DNA of 15,171 bases. Origin: Calditrichota bacterium (GTDB taxonomy: Bacteria; Zhuqueibacterota; Zhuqueibacteria; Oleimicrobiales; Geothermoviventaceae). Numbering within the stretch: position 1 is the stretch's first letter; each line of letters starts with the position of its first letter. Made by a program: the position numbers and the translations under genes. Shown in pieces: positions 1 to 7,627 of this stretch. Location of the stretch: contig JAADFT010000041.1 of NCBI GenBank assembly GCA_013152765.1, forward strand, positions 1-15,171, in the 5' to 3' direction. A model generated the notes under the pieces. That model ran no database searches and had not been told where the DNA came from. It saw nothing but the letters and a program-made list of their open reading frames with translations.

Positions 1-897
1 TGCAAGCTGCCGACGGCGCGCGGCAAGACGCTTGGCGAGATGCTGGAAGCAGCCCGCAAGGGTGAGCTGAAGGCGCTGTTTGTTGTGGGCGAGAATCTGC
101 TGCGTGCGTGGCCGAACACGCCCGCAGTGGAAGAAGCGCTCTCCAAACTTGAGTTTCTCGTCGTGCAGGATCTTTTCGCCCACGAAACGGCTCAGAAGGC
201 GGACGTGGTTCTGCCAGCTGCAGCATTCGCCGAGAAGGACGGCACGTTCACGAGCACCGACCGTCGTGTGCAGCGTGTGCGCAAAGCTGTGGAACCGCCC
301 GAACATGCCCGGGCGGACTGGGTGATTCTGCTTGACCTGCTCGAGGCCTTCGACGTCAAGGAAAAAGCCAAGAAGCCCGAGGACGTCTTCGAAGAAATGA
401 CGGCGTTGATGCCGATTTACCAGGGCCTCGATTGGGACGAAATTGGGCACACGCCGGGCGGAATGCAGTGGCAGGCAAGTGTTCCGGAAAATCCGACCCT
501 TCTGGTGCCTCAGATTCGCGAATCCGAAGAAAAACCGGATGAGACGCTGCCCCTCCTTGCTTTCGTTGGACGGCCCCCGTTTCACTGGAACACCGGCACA
601 CTGGTAGAGCGTGCTCACACGCTCATCCGCGAGTACCCGGTTTCCGAAGTGCTGATCAATCCGGCCGACGCCCGGGAGCGTCAGTTGCGCAGCGGCATGC
701 CGGTACGTGTGCACACCCGCAAGGGCAGTATTCAGCGCACGCTGCGAGTGTCGAAGGAAGTTCCAGCGGGCACCATTTTCCTGCCAATCCACTTCAGAGA
801 CGGGCTTACGGTGAGCGTCTTGAACGACGCCCTCGAACCTGAATCGAAAGTGCCAGCGATGAGAGTGGTTGCTGCCAACCTGGAGAAGCTCGGATGA
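1..897 (+). CDS. fdhA: Formate dehydrogenase-type molybdopterin oxidoreductase, C-terminal part (5' end outside window)
   Basis: The frame is open from the first base and gives 298 residues, so the N-terminal half (FeS and catalytic region) lies upstream. Visible residues about 52-112 carry the typical molybdopterin-oxidoreductase stretch VVQDLFAHETAQKADVVLPA followed by GTFTSTDRRVQRVRKA, with spacing as in FdhF/FdhA and NuoG relatives. Residues about 190-298 form the molybdopterin-dinucleotide-binding domain (FHWNTGTLVER, LINPADA) and end in NDALEPESKVPAMR, a formate-dehydrogenase-like tail. The likely role is the cytoplasmic formate-oxidising (or CO2-reducing) catalytic subunit. Its stop overlaps the next start (ATGA at 894-897), so it is translationally coupled to the HydB-like gene. 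A NuoG-like or other molybdoenzyme role is possible because the active-site Cys/Sec region is not visible; formate as substrate is inferred from family resemblance and the hydrogenase context. Confidence 0.85.
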   Translation, partial: CKLPTARGKTLGEMLEAARKGELKALFVVGENLLRAWPNTPAVEEALSKLEFLVVQDLFAHETAQKADVVLPAAAFAEKDGTFTSTDRRVQRVRKAVEPPEHARADWVILLDLLEAFDVKEKAKKPEDVFEEMTALMPIYQGLDWDEIGHTPGGMQWQASVPENPTLLVPQIRESEEKPDETLPLLAFVGRPPFHWNTGTLVERAHTLIREYPVSEVLINPADARERQLRSGMPVRVHTRKGSIQRTLRVSKEVPAGTIFLPIHFRDGLTVSVLNDALEPESKVPAMRVVAANLEKLG

Positions 898-1979
898 ACG
901 TAGGCGACAAACTGAGCGCCCCGAAAGATCAGATTCTCAAAGCGCTGGATCGGCTACGGAAGAACTGGAAGATCGTCGGGCCCACAGAAGGCCCCGACGG
1001 CGAGGTCATTTTTCGCGAAATCGAGTCATCCGACGAGATCACTTTCAACTACGTGAACGAGCTGGACCCGATCAAGCGCTTCCTGGCGCCACCAACAGAG
1101 GAACTGTTCAGGTTTCGCACAAACGGGGAGGTGAAGCTGGAACTGCCAGAGCCTCCGCCGCGGCAAATCCTGTTCGGCATTCGCTCCTGCGACGTCAAGG
1201 GCATTCAACACTGGGACAAGTTTTACAGCGGCAAGTTTGTGGACGACGCCTACTTTGCGCGTCGCAACAACACGGTGCTCATCAGCCTGGCCTGCAACGA
1301 GCCTCTGGAAACCTGCTTCTGCATTTGCACGGACACGGGACCCTTCCTCGAGGAAGGCGACGGCTACGACGTGCAGTTGACGGACCTCGGCGAACGCTTC
1401 CTGGTGGAAATCGGCAGCGAACGAGGATTGCAGGTGCTGGAAGAGGCCGGGTTCAAAGCTGAGGCGGCTTCGGCCGAGGAGCTGGCGAAGCGCGACGAAC
1501 TGATGCGTCAGTGCGACACGAAGTTCGAAACCACGGCTTTCATGGCCAAAGGCATCGTTCAGATGACCAACGGCCGGGTGCGCGACAGCCTCTGGGAAGA
1601 AATGGGCCACGAGTGCTTCAGCTGCGGCGCCTGCACGCACCTGTGTCCCATGTGTACGTGCTTCGACGTGCAGGATGTGATGGAAGCCGAAGACTGCGGC
1701 CGCCGGGAGCGCTGCTGGGATTCCTGCCAGTACGCAGGCTACACGCGCGAGGCGTCGGGTCACAATCCGCGTGCGGCCACGGGAAGCCGCATCCAGCGGC
1801 GATTCTACCACAAGCTCAGTTTCGCCTACATTAAGCAAGACGGCCACCACGGTTGTGTTGGCTGCGGCCGTTGCATCATCGCGTGCGAAGCGATTGGGCT
1901 ACTCGACCTGCCGGCGGTTCTGAAACGTCTGCGGCGGGAAGGGCAGCCGGTGGAAGTCACGCAGGTCCCCACGGAGTGA
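894..1979 (+). CDS. hydB: HydB/AsrA-like 4Fe-4S electron-transfer subunit
   Basis: The 361-residue protein belongs to the sulfhydrogenase beta / anaerobic sulfite reductase subunit A family. The N-terminal half contains GIRSCDVKGI (Cys99) and CNEPLETCFC (Cys134, 141, 143), typical of the family. The C-terminal half has two 4Fe-4S motifs: Cys241/244/247/251 (CFSCGACTHLCPMC) and Cys321/324/327/331 (CVGCGRCIIAC). In HydB/AsrA proteins these clusters relay electrons between a flavin NAD(P)-binding partner and the catalytic subunit. That partner is encoded immediately downstream and the formate dehydrogenase immediately upstream, with a 4-base ATGA overlap. The family is well supported. The exact electron path, formate dehydrogenase to NAD(P) or to the hydrogenase, is inference. 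It is cytoplasmic, with no signal peptide. Confidence 0.88.
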   Translation: MNVGDKLSAPKDQILKALDRLRKNWKIVGPTEGPDGEVIFREIESSDEITFNYVNELDPIKRFLAPPTEELFRFRTNGEVKLELPEPPPRQILFGIRSCDVKGIQHWDKFYSGKFVDDAYFARRNNTVLISLACNEPLETCFCICTDTGPFLEEGDGYDVQLTDLGERFLVEIGSERGLQVLEEAGFKAEAASAEELAKRDELMRQCDTKFETTAFMAKGIVQMTNGRVRDSLWEEMGHECFSCGACTHLCPMCTCFDVQDVMEAEDCGRRERCWDSCQYAGYTREASGHNPRAATGSRIQRRFYHKLSFAYIKQDGHHGCVGCGRCIIACEAIGLLDLPAVLKRLRREGQPVEVTQVPTE

Positions 1980-2006
1980 GAGCGACTTTGGGCAACGGAG
2001 GCCAAC

Positions 2007-2852
2007 GTGAGCGGAAGTAACGGAAACGGCCACCTGTACGTTCCGCAACTGGCGGCCATCGTCAAAATCACAGACGAGACGTACGACACGAAGACCTTCA
2101 CGCTTCGTTTCGTTGACGATGACTACCGGAAGAATTTCACTTTCAAGTCCGGCCAGTTTGTTGAACTGAGCGTTTTTGGCGCAGGCGAGGCGCCTTTCGG
2201 TTTCGCGTCGAGCCCGAACCGGCGCGAGGATTTCGATGTCACGATTCGCGCTGTCGGTCGCGTGACCAACGCTTTGCACGCGAAACGGGAAGGTGACCTG
2301 GTCGGCGTGCGCGGCCCGCTTGGCAATCACTTTCCTTTCGAAGAAGTGATGGGCTACGACATCTTGTTCGTTGGCGGCGGAATCGGGTTGCCCCCGCTCC
2401 GCTCGCTGATCGAGCCGATGCTGGAGGCCCGCGAAAAGTTCGGCCGCATCATCATCCTGTACGGCGCGCGCACGCCTGCGGACCGCGTGTACAAATCCTG
2501 GCTGGTCGAGCTGGAGAAGCGCGACGACATCGAGTTCATGCAAACGGTGGACGTCGGGGATGATTCCTGGACCGGTAACGTCGGGGTGGTCACGACGCTG
2601 TTCAAGAAGATCTCGGTGGATCCGAGCAAGACTGTCGCGTTTACCTGTGGTCCCCCGATCATGATCAAATTCGTGATCCAGGATCTTCTGCAGATGGGCT
2701 TCGATGGCGATCACATCATTTCCACGCTCGAGCGCTACATGAAGTGCGGTGTTGGCAAGTGCGGCCACTGCGCCATCGGCCACAAGTACGTGTGTACCGA
2801 CGGTCCCGTTTTCAGCTTCACGCAAATGAGGGCGCTGAGGGAACAATGGTAA
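2007..2852 (+). CDS. hydG: HydG/AsrB-like FAD/NAD(P)-binding oxidoreductase subunit with 2Fe-2S site
   Basis: This is the 281-residue partner of the HydB-like protein, in the ferredoxin-NADP reductase-like family (sulfhydrogenase gamma, AsrB, PyrK relatives). Residues about 10-110 form the FAD-binding barrel, with FGFASSPN near residue 64. The NAD(P)-binding segment is FVGGGIGLPPLRSLI near residue 121, with CGPPIM at 214-219. Cys247, 252, 255 and 263 (CGVGKCGHC...C) form the C-terminal 2Fe-2S site. Translation starts at a GTG at 2007, supported by GGAGG at 1997-2001 five bases before it. It should move electrons between NAD(P)H and the HydB-like clusters. The name hydG here means the sulfhydrogenase gamma subunit, not the [FeFe]-hydrogenase maturase HydG. 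NAD versus NADP preference cannot be read from the sequence. Confidence 0.88.
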   Translation: MSGSNGNGHLYVPQLAAIVKITDETYDTKTFTLRFVDDDYRKNFTFKSGQFVELSVFGAGEAPFGFASSPNRREDFDVTIRAVGRVTNALHAKREGDLVGVRGPLGNHFPFEEVMGYDILFVGGGIGLPPLRSLIEPMLEAREKFGRIIILYGARTPADRVYKSWLVELEKRDDIEFMQTVDVGDDSWTGNVGVVTTLFKKISVDPSKTVAFTCGPPIMIKFVIQDLLQMGFDGDHIISTLERYMKCGVGKCGHCAIGHKYVCTDGPVFSFTQMRALREQW

Positions 2853-3691
2853 AGCACGAATGGCAAAAGCGTGCCGTGGTGAGTTCTGCTTTGGCAGCAG
2901 CTCTGAGTGCGATTCTCCTCGTTGCTAACGTGGCTGCGGGGCAGACGTCTGAGGAATGCCTGCGCTGCCACGGTCTTCGTGGTCTTACCAAACCAACCGG
3001 TGAAAGCGTGGCCATCGACTCGGCTGCTTTCATGGCGTCGGCTCACGCCAAAATCGGTTGCACTGGTTGCCACGAAGGCGACTGGAGCTACCCTCACGTG
3101 GAGACGCAGAAGGCTTTGGCTTGTGGCGAGTGCCACCAGGATACTTACCGGCGCTACCTTTCAGGAATTCATGGTCGTGAAGCGCAGAAGGGCAATCCCG
3201 ACGTGCCCACGTGCATCACCTGCCACGGCATTCACGACGTGGTGCCGATGGCCGAGCTGGCAAAGCGCCGCAAGGCCATGGAAACCTTGCTCCTCGACAA
3301 ATGCGTGGACTGCCATGCCAACAAGCAGCTCATGCAAAAGTACGGGCTGCCGTTGGACCGCTACGTGACGTACGAAACGAGCGCTCACGGGCGCGCCGAC
3401 CGGTTTGGCTCGCTGGCTGTGGCCCGGTGTGCCACCTGCCACGGCGCCTGCGCCATTCTGCCGCCGGAAGACCCGGAGTCGCCGGTGAACCCAAAGAATC
3501 TGGTGAAAACCTGCGGCAAGTGCCACGAGCATCCGGAGCGTTTTGCCAAACGGCGGTTCCACGTGATGTCGGCCGCGGCGCAGACCAGCGCTGTGTACAC
3601 GAAGATTTTGCGGGCCGTCATCGGTGTGATTGTGGCATTCGGCGCGGTAGGGGCTGTGGTCTTCGCGATCGTCGCAATCCGGCAAGAATAA
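2846..3691 (+). CDS. Membrane-anchored heptaheme c-type cytochrome
   Basis: The 281-residue protein has an N-terminal signal/anchor (hydrophobic residues about 11-31) and a C-terminal membrane helix (about 254-277), so the heme region should face the periplasm. Seven CxxCH heme-attachment motifs lie at residues 38, 72, 93, 123, 153, 195 and 223 (CLRCH, CTGCH, CGECH, CITCH, CVDCH, CATCH, CGKCH). I chose ATG 2846 because it starts directly before the signal peptide, has a GAGGGA ribosome-binding site at 2837-2842, and overlaps the previous stop by only 7 bases; the longer frame from 2744 would run deep inside the HydG-like gene. It sits between the formate dehydrogenase module and the hydrogenase protease gene, suggesting it passes electrons between the complex or quinone pool and periplasmic carriers. 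I do not recognise a named family; the partner is inferred. Confidence 0.85.
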   Translation: MVKHEWQKRAVVSSALAAALSAILLVANVAAGQTSEECLRCHGLRGLTKPTGESVAIDSAAFMASAHAKIGCTGCHEGDWSYPHVETQKALACGECHQDTYRRYLSGIHGREAQKGNPDVPTCITCHGIHDVVPMAELAKRRKAMETLLLDKCVDCHANKQLMQKYGLPLDRYVTYETSAHGRADRFGSLAVARCATCHGACAILPPEDPESPVNPKNLVKTCGKCHEHPERFAKRRFHVMSAAAQTSAVYTKILRAVIGVIVAFGAVGAVVFAIVAIRQE

Positions 3692-3697
3692 GCGCGA

Positions 3698-4162
3698 ATG
3701 GGACTGGAAGAAGACCTGAGATCGATTGTTGACGGCCGTTTTGTGATCGTAGGGGTCGGCAACGAAGAGAAGGGTGACGACGCGGTTGGCGTCGTGGTTG
3801 TTCGGAATCTGCAGCGGCTTGGGGTGCCGGCCATCGATTGCGGTGACATTCCGGAAGGTTACACCGATCTGATCAAGGCACGACATCCCGAGACAGTGTT
3901 GTTTGTGGACGCAGTGGATTTAGGCGCGGAGCCCGGAAGCGTGGCACTCATCAGCGCAGACCAGCTTGCCGACGTGAAACACGACACCCATCGGCCGTCG
4001 CTGAGGCTGGTGATGCGCTACCTTGAGGCCGAGACGGGCGGGCGCTGTTACGTACTCGGGGTTCAGCCCAGCCGGATTGGCAGTCGGCGCCAGATGAGCC
4101 CCGAAGTTGAGAAAGCGGCAGTTGAGATTACGCGAGTGCTCCGTGGAATTCTCAGTGACTGA
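3698..4162 (+). CDS. hycI: HycI-like [NiFe] hydrogenase maturation endopeptidase (M52)
   Basis: The 154-residue protein matches the usual length of M52 hydrogenase proteases. It shows the family signatures in order: FVIVGVGNEEKGDDAVG (residues 15-31), FVDAVDLGAEPG (69-80), HDTHRPSL (95-102) and LGVQPSRIG (120-128). The putative nickel-sensing residues are Asp27 or Asp28, Asp71 and His98. In E. coli HycI removes the C-terminal tail of the HycE large subunit after nickel insertion. The large subunit in this cluster has the matching substrate site, with 33 residues after the Arg of DPCFSCTER. The gene starts 6 bases after the cytochrome stop and has no clear ribosome-binding site, so it may be translated by coupling. 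The family call is secure and the substrate assignment is strong by context. Confidence 0.92.
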   Translation: MGLEEDLRSIVDGRFVIVGVGNEEKGDDAVGVVVVRNLQRLGVPAIDCGDIPEGYTDLIKARHPETVLFVDAVDLGAEPGSVALISADQLADVKHDTHRPSLRLVMRYLEAETGGRCYVLGVQPSRIGSRRQMSPEVEKAAVEITRVLRGILSD

Positions 4163-4179
4163 CTGAGGGTCGCGAGACG

Positions 4180-5640
4180 ATGGAAAACCTGATTCTGTGC
4201 CTCTTCCTGGTACCTGTTGTTGGCGGAATCATTGCCGGAGTTGTTCGCAAACCCAAGGTTGCCGACGTGGTCGCCGTGCTCGCAGCGGGCGGCACGCTGG
4301 TGGTGGCGGGCATTGTGATTCTTGCCACCTACCCCGGCACGACCAGCCAGCTTGTGTCGACCTGGCCCTGGGTGAAGAAACTGGTTGTCGACGGCCTCTT
4401 TGGCTACCTGGTGGATCCCCTGGGCATGCTGCTGCTGACGGTGGTCGCGCTTCTGGGCTTCCTGGTGGTCACCTACTCGGTCAGCTACCTGGGGCGCGGC
4501 AACAAAGAGCACGCCGACGTAGAGGGCAAACAACGCCATCATTTCTGGATGCTGATTTTCATCGCCTCGATGATCGGCGTGGCTCTCTCACCGAATCTGT
4601 TGCAGCTTTACTTCTTCTGGGAAATCACGACCGTCTGCTCCTGGGCGCTGATTTCTCACTACCGTAACGAGGAATCGCTGAGAGCCGGTTTCAAAGCCGT
4701 GCTCATGACGGTTTCGGGCGGGCTGTTCTTCGCCGTCGCTCTGGTTCTTCTGTACGTGTACACCGGCTCGTTCAACTTCGACGCGCTCGACAAGGTGAGC
4801 CCACACCTTCGCGCTCTGCTGTTCCTGTTCTTCGTGATTGCCGCCTGGGCCAAGTCGGCGCAGGTACCGTTCTACACGTGGCTGCCCGACGCCATGGCTG
4901 CTCCGACCACGGTCAGCATGTACCTGCACGCCGCCGCCATGGTGAAGGCGGGCGTCTTCCTGGTGGCGCGGCTTGCCATTGCCAACTACCACATCTCCTT
5001 CGGTAGCGGTCTCCTGGTGGCTGTGATGGCCGTGGTCACGATGCTGGTCGGCGTTTACCTGTTCTTCTTCCAGGATGACCTGAAGCGGTTGCTCGCTTAC
5101 TCCACGATCACGCACCTCGCCTACATTCTGCTGGGTGTCGGACTTGGAGTGATGGGCTCCACAACGGGGTTGCTGGGCGGGCTGCTGCACATCATCAACC
5201 ACGCCATGGGTAAGGCGGTCCTGTTCCTCTGCGTCGGCGCGATTTCTTACACGACTGGTGTACGGAGCATCAAGGACCTGAGCGGTTTGAGTTACAAAGC
5301 ACCGATCACTTCCATCGCTTTTTTCGTCGGCATGTTGACGATTACTGGTGTGCCGCCATTTGCGGGCTTTTGGAGCAAGTTCTTCCTGTTCACCGGAGCA
5401 GTAGACCTGGGCGGTTCTGTCGGCTACCTGCTGCTGATTCCGTTCTTCTTCGAAGTGGTGGTTGCTTTTGCCTGGTTCCTGCGCGTGGGGCAAAAAGTGT
5501 TCTTTGGAGAAGTGTCGCCGACCGCAGCTACGGCCGGTGACCCACCCGCGGCGATGACCACAGCCCTTATCGTGCTGTCGGTCATGTGTCTGGCAGCGCC
5601 GCTGGTGGGACTCGCCATCATTCAGGCGATCCGCTTCTGA
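4180..5640 (+). CDS. hyfD: HyfD-like NuoL/Mrp-type membrane subunit
   Basis: The 486-residue protein has many membrane helices and belongs to the proton-antiporter-like NuoL/M/N family. It resembles HyfD in length and in details: an MENL start, the helix FFWEITTVCSWALISHY with Glu148, WAKSAQVPFYTWLPDAM with Lys225, the segment SMYLHAAAMVKAGVFL, and GVPPFAGFWSKFFLF near the C-terminus. In this family the buried Glu and Lys residues form the ion-translocation path. It lies 17 bases after the protease gene, with GAGGG at 4165-4169 before the ATG. It should be part of the membrane arm of the group 4 hydrogenase. Whether H+ or Na+ is moved cannot be told from sequence reading alone. Confidence 0.88.
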   Translation: MENLILCLFLVPVVGGIIAGVVRKPKVADVVAVLAAGGTLVVAGIVILATYPGTTSQLVSTWPWVKKLVVDGLFGYLVDPLGMLLLTVVALLGFLVVTYSVSYLGRGNKEHADVEGKQRHHFWMLIFIASMIGVALSPNLLQLYFFWEITTVCSWALISHYRNEESLRAGFKAVLMTVSGGLFFAVALVLLYVYTGSFNFDALDKVSPHLRALLFLFFVIAAWAKSAQVPFYTWLPDAMAAPTTVSMYLHAAAMVKAGVFLVARLAIANYHISFGSGLLVAVMAVVTMLVGVYLFFFQDDLKRLLAYSTITHLAYILLGVGLGVMGSTTGLLGGLLHIINHAMGKAVLFLCVGAISYTTGVRSIKDLSGLSYKAPITSIAFFVGMLTITGVPPFAGFWSKFFLFTGAVDLGGSVGYLLLIPFFFEVVVAFAWFLRVGQKVFFGEVSPTAATAGDPPAAMTTALIVLSVMCLAAPLVGLAIIQAIRF

Positions 5641-5645
5641 AGGGT

Positions 5646-5675
5646 CAGCGTACGGCCTCGTGAGCCGTGGCGCTG
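5646..5675 (+). other. Hairpin just after the hyfD-like stop
   Basis: CAGCG (5646-5650) pairs with CGCTG (5671-5675) and ACGGC (5652-5656) pairs with GCCGT (5664-5668) around a 7-base loop, giving 10 base pairs with a small internal mismatch. It begins 6 bases after the stop codon. No T-run follows, so it does not look like a classical intrinsic terminator. It may protect the 3' end of the upstream message or mark a processing site. Confidence 0.4.
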
Positions 5676-5680
5676 GGTCC

Positions 5681-5694
5681 TGCAGGCACTCAGG
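5681..5694 (+). repeat. Left copy of a 14-bp inverted repeat flanking the nonaheme cytochrome gene
   Basis: TGCAGGCACTCAGG here is the exact reverse complement of CCTGAGTGCCTGCA at 7628-7641. The similarity resumes after a short gap with ACCAGC in the same orientation (4 bases after this copy, 2 bases after the other when read on the minus strand). The two copies lie 137 bases before and 58 bases after the cytochrome gene. A 14-base exact inverted match between two short spacers is unlikely by chance. The function is unknown: it could be the trace of an insertion, a recombination site or a shared regulatory site. Confidence 0.55.
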
Positions 5695-5751
5695 AGCGAC
5701 CAGCGGATTCGAGCTGGTGGTGAGTTCTTCAGCGAGGTGGACTTTCGCTCT

Positions 5752-5811
5752 GCTCGGCTCGGAAGGTCCTGCCTCGCCGGAGAACTGAGCGGCTTCTGGC
5801 AGTAGCCGAGC
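5752..5811 (+). promoter_or_regulatory. Structured leader upstream of the nonaheme cytochrome gene
   Basis: Three nested pairings can be seen: GCTCGGCT (5752-5759) with AGCCGAGC (5804-5811), CTGCC (5769-5773) with GGCAG (5798-5802), and GCCG (5776-5779) with CGGC (5790-5793). Together they form one long hairpin ending about 9 bases before the GGAGG ribosome-binding site at 5820-5824. This could control translation or stability of the cytochrome message. It matches no riboswitch class I recognise, and no T-run follows. Confidence 0.35.
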
Positions 5812-5830
5812 TGTTCTTCGGAGGTGGGCG

Positions 5831-7570
5831 ATGGAAAAGCAGTGGTACCGGGTCTTGAGCCCGGCGGTGGCTCTTGCCCTGAGCGTCTGCTTGTGGCAGG
5901 CTGCCGCCGCGCAGTCGACGTTGCCGTGCAACACTTGCCATGCGGAGAAACACGGTTTGTGGCTAACTGGCAAACATGCGGACACACAGCAGGATGTAGC
6001 CGACGAACTCGCCGAGGAGTGGGCAGGTCTTCCACCTGACTCGGTGATCTTGGGTTCGGAGGCAGAGAACTGTGTCGCTTGCCATGGGCCGACGGCGGTT
6101 GCCGTTGGGGACGGGATGACCGAAGTGGAAGTCATGGCTCACTTCTTCACGACAACCAACGGCGTTTACACCGACTCAACCAAAGCTGCGGATGAGGAGA
6201 ACTGGCCCCACGTGTTCTGCACAGCGTGCCACAACGTGCCGCAGAATCATCCGACCGAGGCTCCTGTGGTTGGTTACTTCAACTCGACCTCCAGAAGCTA
6301 CGAAGCGGTGAACAGGGTTTCGGACCTGTGTGGACACTGTCACGGCACGGTTCGGTTTGCCGACACGGATCACCGCCGGTACGACGCGTGGTTGATGAGC
6401 AAACACGGTCATGGCGGTCAGGCGGATGTTGCTGAGGAACTGGCAGAAGAGTGGGCCGGCTCCTCTCCTGAGGATGTGGTGAGCGGACCCGAGGCGGAAA
6501 ACTGTGTGGCATGTCACGCTCCAACCGCGGTTCAAATTGGCGGCGGCATGTCAGAGGCGGATGTCCTGCGCCACTTCTTTTCGACGGAGGCGGACACGTT
6601 CTCTGAAAGCACGGAGCCAGTGGACACGCTGGCCTGGCCTGATGTGGCATGCAATGCGTGTCACAATCCTCACAAACCGGACACGCTCTCGTTCTTCAAT
6701 TCCAGCACGGGTGCGTACGAGATCGTGAGCGGACCGAACGAGCAGTGTGGCCAGTGCCACGGAAACCTGCGTTTCCCTGACACGGATCACCTGAGCTACA
6801 ACATGGAAGCCGGCAAAGGTGGTGTTGGCGTGCAGGACATGGTGACGATGCCTGGTGTGAAGTGTGTGAACTGCCACATGCACCAGGGTGAAGAGGAAGA
6901 CACCAACGCCATGATGTACGGCGGTCACTCATGGTCGGTGTTCATACAAGAGGAAGACGGCACGGTGACTGCTGCCTGCACGTCGTGCCATGCCAACATG
7001 GACGCAGATTCGGCGATGGCGCAAGTAGAGCGCTGGCAGAATGAGTTTGCTGCGCTGGATTCTGTGGCCCAACAGAAAGTCGCGGCGGCTGAGGCTTATC
7101 TCGAGGAGCACCCTGATTCGCTCAAACAGATCTCGCTTTCCGAGGCCCAACAGAACCTCTTCTTCGCGGAATCGGACGAGAGCGGTGGTTTTCACAATCA
7201 CAAATATGCGATGGCGCTGCTCAACGACGCTGTGGAGAAAGCCTCGGCCGTTATCTCCGCGGTCGAAGTGGCTCAGGGAGGCGTGCTGCCGGAACGGTTC
7301 GAACTGTCTCAGAATTTCCCGAACCCCTTTAACCCGAGCACGGAAATCAAGTTCGCCGTCCCGAGAAGCTGCGACATTGTCCTTGTTGTGTACGATGTCT
7401 TTGGCCGGCGCGTCAAGACCCTGAAGCAGGGCCACCTCGCTGCAGGGAAGTACGTGGTGGCCTGGGATGGCACCGACGAGAACGGGCGCCAGGTTGCAGC
7501 GGGTACGTACATCTGCCAGCTGCGTGCCGGCAGTTTCGTAGGCGTGAGGAAAATGGTCCTCTTGCGCTAA
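5831..7570 (+). CDS. Exported nonaheme c-type cytochrome with FlgD-like/type IX secretion-style C-terminal tail
   Basis: The 579-residue protein has a signal peptide (residues 1 to about 28, ending AAAAQS). Nine CxxCH motifs lie at 33, 81, 130, 167, 225, 274, 306, 345 and 383. Residues about 46-185 and 190-325 are a tandem duplication, each half containing EELAEEWAG-like, ENCVACH, a CxACHN site, CGxCHG and a DTDH signature. Residues about 395-480 are helical and include HNHKYAMALLNDAVEKA, reminiscent of C-terminal helices in NrfA-like multiheme cytochromes. Residues 485-579 form a FlgD-like sorting domain starting LPERFELSQNFPNPFNPSTE and ending GVRKMVLLR, as in FCB-group secreted proteins. 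ATG 5831 is preceded by GGAGG at 5820-5824. It interrupts the run of hyf-like genes and is likely surface-exposed or secreted. A role as redox partner of the hydrogenase is inferred from position only; no enzymatic activity is assigned. Confidence 0.85.
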   Translation: MEKQWYRVLSPAVALALSVCLWQAAAAQSTLPCNTCHAEKHGLWLTGKHADTQQDVADELAEEWAGLPPDSVILGSEAENCVACHGPTAVAVGDGMTEVEVMAHFFTTTNGVYTDSTKAADEENWPHVFCTACHNVPQNHPTEAPVVGYFNSTSRSYEAVNRVSDLCGHCHGTVRFADTDHRRYDAWLMSKHGHGGQADVAEELAEEWAGSSPEDVVSGPEAENCVACHAPTAVQIGGGMSEADVLRHFFSTEADTFSESTEPVDTLAWPDVACNACHNPHKPDTLSFFNSSTGAYEIVSGPNEQCGQCHGNLRFPDTDHLSYNMEAGKGGVGVQDMVTMPGVKCVNCHMHQGEEEDTNAMMYGGHSWSVFIQEEDGTVTAACTSCHANMDADSAMAQVERWQNEFAALDSVAQQKVAAAEAYLEEHPDSLKQISLSEAQQNLFFAESDESGGFHNHKYAMALLNDAVEKASAVISAVEVAQGGVLPERFELSQNFPNPFNPSTEIKFAVPRSCDIVLVVYDVFGRRVKTLKQGHLAAGKYVVAWDGTDENGRQVAAGTYICQLRAGSFVGVRKMVLLR

Positions 7571-7627
7571 GCGGTAGTGAAAGTGCGGCGTATTTACGTT
7601 ACGCGAGAAGGTTGTGGCTGCTGGTTG

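Noticed and set aside
2744..2845. Upstream ATG for the heptaheme cytochrome at 2744
   Set aside because: It would overlap the HydG-like gene by over 100 bases and place residues ahead of the signal peptide. ATG 2846 has a ribosome-binding site and starts directly at the signal sequence.
4588..6135. Long minus-strand open frame spanning the HyfD-like gene and the intergenic region
   Set aside because: It has low-complexity composition and no domain, and it runs opposite conserved + strand genes; a shadow frame.
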